Shown here piece by piece: positions 58,960 through 64,000 of a stretch of DNA of 64,000 bases; the first letter of the stretch is position 1, and each line of letters begins with the position of its first letter. The notes under the pieces are model-generated. The model had not been told where the DNA came from. It ran no database searches and saw nothing but the letters and a program-made list of their open reading frames with translations. The stretch is from an uncultured Roseburia sp. (GTDB lineage Bacteria; Bacillota; Clostridia; Lachnospirales; Lachnospiraceae): assembly GCA_900548205.1 (NCBI GenBank), contig URJS01000004.1, positions 1-64,000 of the forward strand, written 5' to 3'. The position numbers were made by a program, and so were the translations under genes.

Positions 58960-60801
58960 ATGAAAAAAACAGGACTCAGACAAATGATACTCTGCATGGC
59001 GGGAGGCGCTATGTGCAGTTTAAATGTGATGGGATGTTACCCTTTGGTGCCGGCGTACTTTGCGGCTCTCTATCTGGAGCAGGTGAGCGCGCCGATGCTT
59101 CTGGGGATGATGTACATAGGAATTTTTCTGTTTATGCCGCTGACTGCGGGTGTGAAATATGCGATGGTGCTTTTGGTGGTGTTGGGAGCGATCCGCCTGA
59201 TCGAATGGGCAAATGACGGGTGTCCCGCATTTATGGCGGCGTTTTTGTCTGCCGCCGCAACGGTCATTATTTCTTTTGCAGGAGGACTGTTAGAATGGAA
59301 AAACCAGCCGGAAATGGCGGCGGTCATACTGGAGGGCGTTTTTATTTGCGGCGCAGTCATTCTGCTTGGGCGTGCGATGCATCTTGTGCTGAACTGGCGT
59401 TTTGAGCCGCGGGAGACAGAAAAGAAGGAGCGCGGCAACGAGGAGCGGCTGCGCGGTTATGCAGAGTCGTTTCAGGGCTTATCGCAGGTTTTTTATACGA
59501 TGAGCAATCGGAAGGAGGCGTATGACGCAGGGGAGCTTGGACAGATCCAAAATGAGCTGACCGGAAAAATCTGCGCGAATTGTGATTCGTGCGCGCTGTG
59601 CTGGGAGAGAGATTCCGCTCCGCTTTATACAGTGCTCTCCGGCATGATCACGAATATCTGGAACGGCGGGATCAGGGAGGATGAGGCGGCGGAGCAGTTA
59701 AAGCCATATTGCGTGAAAAGCAGGGATATGGTGGAGGAAGCCGTGCGTGTGTTTGAGCGTGTGCATTTAAACCGTGCGTGGTACAACCGCCTGTTGGAAA
59801 ACCGTCAGGTGATCGCGGAGCAGCTTGACGCAATGGCATATATTATGCAGGACTGCGCCAAAGAGGAGCGCGTGCTGGATGCGCAGGAAAAATATGCGCT
59901 TGCAGAAATCCGCTATCGGGCAAAGGAGCAGGGAATCGTCGTGGAGGAGCTTCATCTGATCGAGGGCGTCAATGGGCGAAGAAAGCTGGAGCTTACTGTA
60001 AGGAGCCGCAGAGGCGGCTGCATCGGGGTAAAGACGCTTCTTGCGGCGAGCGGCAATGTGCTCGGCTGCAGACTTCGGGCGTCCTCCGATGCAAAGACTT
60101 TTATCTCGAAGGAGCCGGCATCCTTCACCTTTTATGAGGATACGCATTTTCGGAGTGTGCAGGGAATCGCACGGCAGAAAAAGGACGGCGCGCAAATTTC
60201 GGGAGACAATTTTTCGTTTTTGGAATTGGAGAGCGGTGCGACGGTGCTTGGGCTTTCGGACGGAATGGGTTCCGGCAGCACGGCATGCAAGGAGAGTGAG
60301 CTGGTGCTTGATCTGGTAGAACGATTTCTGGAGGCAGGATTTTCGGTGGAAACGGCAATCCGTATGATGAATTCGGCGATGGTGATGAAGGGAGAGAATG
60401 ATCTCTATTCTACGGTCGATCTGTGCCGTCTGGATCTTTACAGCGGAATGGCAGATTTTTATAAGATCGGAGCAGCGACAACCTTTATCAAAAGGGGCGA
60501 TTGCGTGGAGTGCATCACATCGGCGAATCTGCCGGTGGGCGCAAGGACACAGATTGAAATTGCAGAGAGCCAAAGACAACTGCAAAACGGCGATTTTGTT
60601 GTCATGATGACCGATGGTGTGCTAGAATATCTGCATGTGCCAAAGCCGGAGGAGACGATGCAGGAAATTATTGAAAGCATTCAGACCAATAATCCGGGGA
60701 TTCTTGCAAAGAAAATCATGGAGCGGGTGATGCTGTTTACGGGCGGCAGGGTTTCGGATGATATGACGGTGCTTGCCTCCTGTATCTGGGAGAAGGCATA
60801 G
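58960..60801 (+). CDS. spoIIE: Stage II sporulation protein E
   Basis: A 613-residue membrane phosphatase that activates sigma-F in the forespore by dephosphorylating SpoIIAA. The N-terminal 150 residues hold about five membrane segments (fewer than the ten in Bacillus; the protein is about 200 shorter), then a middle domain with CxxCxxC-type CANCDSCALC, and a C-terminal PP2C domain (about 390-613, GLSDGMGSGSTACKES, MTDGVLEY, DDMTVLA). The ATG at 58960 follows AGAAGGAG; the frame is open upstream through the promoter. Confidence 0.92.
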   Translation: MKKTGLRQMILCMAGGAMCSLNVMGCYPLVPAYFAALYLEQVSAPMLLGMMYIGIFLFMPLTAGVKYAMVLLVVLGAIRLIEWANDGCPAFMAAFLSAAATVIISFAGGLLEWKNQPEMAAVILEGVFICGAVILLGRAMHLVLNWRFEPRETEKKERGNEERLRGYAESFQGLSQVFYTMSNRKEAYDAGELGQIQNELTGKICANCDSCALCWERDSAPLYTVLSGMITNIWNGGIREDEAAEQLKPYCVKSRDMVEEAVRVFERVHLNRAWYNRLLENRQVIAEQLDAMAYIMQDCAKEERVLDAQEKYALAEIRYRAKEQGIVVEELHLIEGVNGRRKLELTVRSRRGGCIGVKTLLAASGNVLGCRLRASSDAKTFISKEPASFTFYEDTHFRSVQGIARQKKDGAQISGDNFSFLELESGATVLGLSDGMGSGSTACKESELVLDLVERFLEAGFSVETAIRMMNSAMVMKGENDLYSTVDLCRLDLYSGMADFYKIGAATTFIKRGDCVECITSANLPVGARTQIEIAESQRQLQNGDFVVMMTDGVLEYLHVPKPEETMQEIIESIQTNNPGILAKKIMERVMLFTGGRVSDDMTVLASCIWEKA

Positions 60802-60841
60802 GAGGAGCAAGAACATCGCAGAGGCAGAGACGGAGTATACG

Positions 60842-62353
60842 ATGAAAGAGAAGATATTTGCGTGGATCGAAGAACAGAAGCTGATACGGCAGGGAGATGT
60901 TGTGCTGGCGGGTGTATCCGGCGGGGCAGATTCCGTGTGTCTGCTACTGCTTTTGCTGGAATACCAGAAAAGATGTGACTTTTCACTGGAGGCAGTGCAT
61001 ATCGAGCATGGAATCCGTGGGAAGGCGAGCAGGGAGGACGCAAAATTTACGGAGGAATTCTGCAGAGAGCATGGCGTTGTCTGCAAAACCTATGCGGTCG
61101 ATGTGCCGGCGTATGCGAGGGAGCGTCGTATGGGGCTTGAGGAGGCGGCGCGCAGACTGCGGTATGAATGCTTTGCGCTTGCCGCGGGAGAGCATACGGG
61201 AACAGACAAAAAGCTTGCGCTTGCGCACCATGCGGATGATAATGCAGAGACACTGCTTCTTTGGCTTGCGCGCGGCAGCGGTGTACGGGGGCTTGGCGGT
61301 ATCCGTGCAAGCAGAGAGGCAGAGGGAGATCTGACGCTGATCCGTCCGCTGCTTTGTGTGACGCGGGGGGAGATTGAGCAGTATCTGGCTAAGCAGCATA
61401 CAGAATTTCGGGTTGACGAGACAAATGCGGATACCGCATACAGCAGAAATTGCATCCGTCATGAGATATTGCCGCAGCTTGCGAAGGTCAACAGGAAGGC
61501 TTCTGTGCATCTGGCGCAGGCAGCCATGCAGCTTGCCGGACTTTCGGATTATTTGGAGAAGGAAGCAGCGCGCGTCGAAAGAGAGACCTGCATATGGGGG
61601 GAAAGCGGCTGTGTGATCGGCTGCGCGCTGTTTGAAGATTATCCTGACGTTTTGCGTCAGACTGTTTTGCATCGCGCGATCGAGAAGGCAGCCGGCAGCA
61701 GCAGAAACATTGGAAGCGTGCATGTGAAGGCAGTCGAGAACCTGTGGGGACTGCAGATGGGGCGGCGGGCGTCGCTGCCGTATGGGCTTTTTGCGGAGCG
61801 GGTCTATGAGGGAGTCGTTCTTTCTCGTGAAAAAGCAAAGAGGCAGGAAGCGGCCGTGTTTCACATTGGATGCAGGAGCCTGGAGGAGCTCGCTGAAGGG
61901 GAATGGTATGTTTTAGAGCTCTCAGACGGCAGTCTGCGGATGCGTATCCGTCATTTTCAGGCGGAAATAGAGAAAATTCATAAAAAAACGTATACGAAAC
62001 TACTTGATTATGATAAGATAAAAAACAGTATGCAATTTCGGAAGCGTGCAGCCGGCGATTATCTGACGATTGACGAGGAGGGGCATAAAAAAAAGCTCAA
62101 GGAATATTTTATCGATCAGAAGCTTGCGCGCAGCAGGCGTGACGGGATTTGGCTTTTGACAGAGGGAGCGCATGTCCTTTGGGTGGTCGGAGGGCGTATA
62201 AGCGCAGACTGCAGGATCGGTCCGAATACGACAAGGATTTTAGAAGTACAGATAAGCGGAGGAAGCTATTGTGAAGATCAGGAATATTCAGGTATATCTG
62301 ACAGAGGAGCAGATTGGAAAAAGAATCAGGGAGCTGGGAGCTATGATCAGTGA
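60842..62353 (+). CDS. tilS: tRNA(Ile)-lysidine synthetase
   Basis: Changes C34 of tRNA-Ile to lysidine so that AUA is read as Ile. A 503-residue enzyme with PP-loop SGGADS (26-31), HIEHGIRGKAS, HHADDNAET and the C-terminal TilS substrate domain. It runs 83 bases into hpt, longer than usual; its last 28 residues are Gly/Ser/Asp-rich and probably not structural. Confidence 0.93.
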   Translation: MKEKIFAWIEEQKLIRQGDVVLAGVSGGADSVCLLLLLLEYQKRCDFSLEAVHIEHGIRGKASREDAKFTEEFCREHGVVCKTYAVDVPAYARERRMGLEEAARRLRYECFALAAGEHTGTDKKLALAHHADDNAETLLLWLARGSGVRGLGGIRASREAEGDLTLIRPLLCVTRGEIEQYLAKQHTEFRVDETNADTAYSRNCIRHEILPQLAKVNRKASVHLAQAAMQLAGLSDYLEKEAARVERETCIWGESGCVIGCALFEDYPDVLRQTVLHRAIEKAAGSSRNIGSVHVKAVENLWGLQMGRRASLPYGLFAERVYEGVVLSREKAKRQEAAVFHIGCRSLEELAEGEWYVLELSDGSLRMRIRHFQAEIEKIHKKTYTKLLDYDKIKNSMQFRKRAAGDYLTIDEEGHKKKLKEYFIDQKLARSRRDGIWLLTEGAHVLWVVGGRISADCRIGPNTTRILEVQISGGSYCEDQEYSGISDRGADWKKNQGAGSYDQ

Positions 62354-62801
62354 GACGTACGGGGAGGAGCCGGTATGTCTGATTTGTATCTTGAAGGGAT
62401 CGGTGTTTTTTACCTGTGAACTGGCAAAGCGCATTACCTCTCCGGTAGAGCTTGAATTTATGTCGGTTTCCAGCTATGGAGCAGGTACAACGTCGAGCGG
62501 CGTGGTGCGTATCGTACAGGATCTTGGAACGAGCATTGAGGGGAAAAACGTTGTAGTCATTGAGGATATCATTGATTCGGGAAGAACCTTAAGCTATTTA
62601 TTGGAAAATTTGAAAACAAGAAATCCAAAGAGCTTAAGACTGTGCACGCTGCTGGATAAGCCGGAGCGCAGAGTGGTAGACGTGGCGGTGGATTATGTGG
62701 GGTTTGAGATACCGGATGAGTTTGTCGTCGGCTATGGACTTGATTATGATCAAAGGTATCGGAATCTGCCGTATATTGGATTTGTTGAGATAGAGGAATA
62801 A
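62271..62801 (+). CDS. hpt: Hypoxanthine phosphoribosyltransferase
   Basis: Purine salvage: hypoxanthine/guanine plus PRPP to IMP/GMP. 176 residues with PRPP loop VVVIEDIIDSGRTLSYL and LICILKGSVFF. GTG start behind GGAGGA, inside the tilS frame. Order tilS-hpt-ftsH is that of Bacillus. Confidence 0.93.
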   Translation: MKIRNIQVYLTEEQIGKRIRELGAMISETYGEEPVCLICILKGSVFFTCELAKRITSPVELEFMSVSSYGAGTTSSGVVRIVQDLGTSIEGKNVVVIEDIIDSGRTLSYLLENLKTRNPKSLRLCTLLDKPERRVVDVAVDYVGFEIPDEFVVGYGLDYDQRYRNLPYIGFVEIEE

Positions 62802-62817
62802 ATAAAGGAGAAACAAA

Positions 62818-64000
62818 TTGAATACAAAAAAGAATAGTTACAAAGGATTTGGCATTTATCTGCTGCTGATACTGGCGGTTGTAGGTATCTGGTACTGGAT
62901 GGATGGGAACACCACGGTCAATGATTATACGCGTGCGGCGTTTGAGAAGGCGCTGGAGGACGGTGATGTCGCCGGGGTTACGATCGTTCCCAACCGCGGT
63001 GAGGTGCCGACCGGAAATATTTATATTACCTTTAAGGATGGTTCCGCAAATCAGCTGGCAGTCAATGACGTGCGTGAGCTTGAGGCCTATTTGCGCCAGC
63101 AGAAATTCACAAGCTATACCGTGGAAAACCCTCCGACGGAGAGCTGGCTTGTGTCGATGCTTCCGTATCTGATCATGTTTGCAACTGTTTTTATCTTTTT
63201 TATCATCATGAGCAATCAGACAGTTTCCAATTCCGGAGGAGGCGGAAGCGCGCGGATGATGAATTTCGGAAAAAGCCGTGCAAAGCTTATGACGGATGAT
63301 CCGGCGAAGCGCATCACCTTTGCAAAGGTGGCGGGATTGCGCGAGGAAAAGGAGGAGCTGGAGGAAATCGTTGATTTTCTGCGTGCACCGGGAAAATATA
63401 CGAAGCTTGGCGCAAGGATTCCAAAGGGCGTGCTTTTGGTGGGACCTCCCGGAACAGGAAAGACGCTGCTTGCAAAGGCGATTGCAGGCGAAGCGGGCGT
63501 TCCGTTCTTTAGCATTTCCGGTTCCGATTTCGTGGAGATGTTTGTCGGTGTCGGCGCGTCCCGCGTGAGGGATTTATTTGAGGAGGCGAAGAAGAACGCG
63601 CCTTGTATTGTTTTTATCGACGAGATTGATGCGGTGGCGAGACGGCGCGGCACCGGAATGGGCGGCGGTCATGATGAGCGCGAGCAGACCTTAAACCAGA
63701 TGCTTGTCGAGATGGACGGCTTTGGCGTCAACGAGGGAATTATCGTGATGGCGGCGACAAACCGTGTGGATATTTTAGACCCTGCGATCATGCGTCCGGG
63801 ACGTTTTGACCGTAAGGTGCATGTCGGACGCCCCGACGTAGGCGGAAGGGAAGAAATTCTTGCGGTTCACGCAAAAAATAAGCCGCTGGGCGATGACGTC
63901 GATCTAAAGCAGATTGCGCAGACAACGGCAGGATTTACCGGAGCGGATCTGGAGAACCTGCTCAATGAGGCGGCAATCGTTGCGGCAAAGGATGACCGCG
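62818..64000 (+). CDS. ftsH: ATP-dependent zinc metalloprotease FtsH (3' end outside window)
   Basis: Membrane AAA+ protease for quality control. Start TTG at 62818 behind AAAGGAGA. Membrane segments at about 12-28 and 118-138 enclose an outward domain; then AAA core with Walker A GPPGTGKT (209-216), Walker B IVFIDEIDAV and the second region of homology MRPGRFDRKV. The HExxH site lies beyond the right edge. About 394 residues are in the window. Confidence 0.95.
   Translation, partial: MNTKKNSYKGFGIYLLLILAVVGIWYWMDGNTTVNDYTRAAFEKALEDGDVAGVTIVPNRGEVPTGNIYITFKDGSANQLAVNDVRELEAYLRQQKFTSYTVENPPTESWLVSMLPYLIMFATVFIFFIIMSNQTVSNSGGGGSARMMNFGKSRAKLMTDDPAKRITFAKVAGLREEKEELEEIVDFLRAPGKYTKLGARIPKGVLLVGPPGTGKTLLAKAIAGEAGVPFFSISGSDFVEMFVGVGASRVRDLFEEAKKNAPCIVFIDEIDAVARRRGTGMGGGHDEREQTLNQMLVEMDGFGVNEGIIVMAATNRVDILDPAIMRPGRFDRKVHVGRPDVGGREEILAVHAKNKPLGDDVDLKQIAQTTAGFTGADLENLLNEAAIVAAKDDR

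Overview
The window looks like a chromosome segment of an anaerobic, endospore-forming member of the Clostridia, most likely the Lachnospiraceae (Clostridium cluster XIVa). The grounds are the sporulation genes (spoVG, yabP, yabQ, spoIIE, a cotS-like gene), the paired glycogen genes glgC/glgD, group II ECF transporter genes, Firmicute-type promoters and Shine-Dalgarno sites, a T-box and an S-box riboswitch, and an anaerobic sulfatase-maturating enzyme. No rRNA, tRNA or CRISPR array was seen. Nearly all genes are on the + strand; only prs, dnaI, dnaD and murC (28876-33792) are on the minus strand.

Layout. 1-6916: an AIR-synthase/HypE-like protein, an Lrp-type regulator overlapping a PLP aminotransferase, trmL, and the energising module of an ECF vitamin transporter (ecfA1-ecfA2-ecfT) followed by truA. 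7274-14090: an accessory cluster for a sulfated organic compound, consisting of a tripartite tricarboxylate-type transporter (TctC, TctB, TctA), a Cys-type sulfatase, a GntR/LacI-type regulator and a radical-SAM sulfatase-maturating enzyme that is broken by one extra G in a G7 tract. A chemoreceptor with a zinc-binding CZB-like domain follows. 16005-16843: rplM-rpsI. The transporter cluster therefore sits between truA and rplM, which are neighbours in many Firmicutes.

17032-22000: an AT-rich island with a restriction-modification system: a small HTH protein, two D12-class adenine methyltransferases, an AlwI-family endonuclease and an unrecognised 254-residue protein with a possible second nuclease motif. 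22034-28768: a MarR regulator under a promoter buried in a perfect palindrome, a membrane-anchored choloylglycine-hydrolase-like enzyme, a Bcp peroxiredoxin, several family-specific hypothetical proteins and an unusual HPr. 28876-33792 (minus): prs, primosome genes dnaD-dnaI with four perfect DnaA boxes upstream, and murC.

34082-64000 is mostly housekeeping: glgC-glgD, spoVG, pth-mfd, a foldase-like lipoprotein, shikimate kinase, an M23 peptidase, murA, S-box-controlled metK, a two-component system, a T-box-controlled rluA-like/proS/cca group, a cotS-like gene, hup, and the conserved string rqcP-yabP-yabQ-divIC-spoIIE-tilS-hpt-ftsH; ftsH runs off the right edge.

Two families of short hairpin-forming intergenic repeats (here called A and B) are scattered through the window, often just behind stop codons or in leaders. 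The observations most worth following are these repeats, the restriction system with its unexplained extra gene, the G-tract frameshift in the sulfatase activator, the DnaA-box cluster before dnaD, and the 21-bp-spacer promoter of spoIIE.
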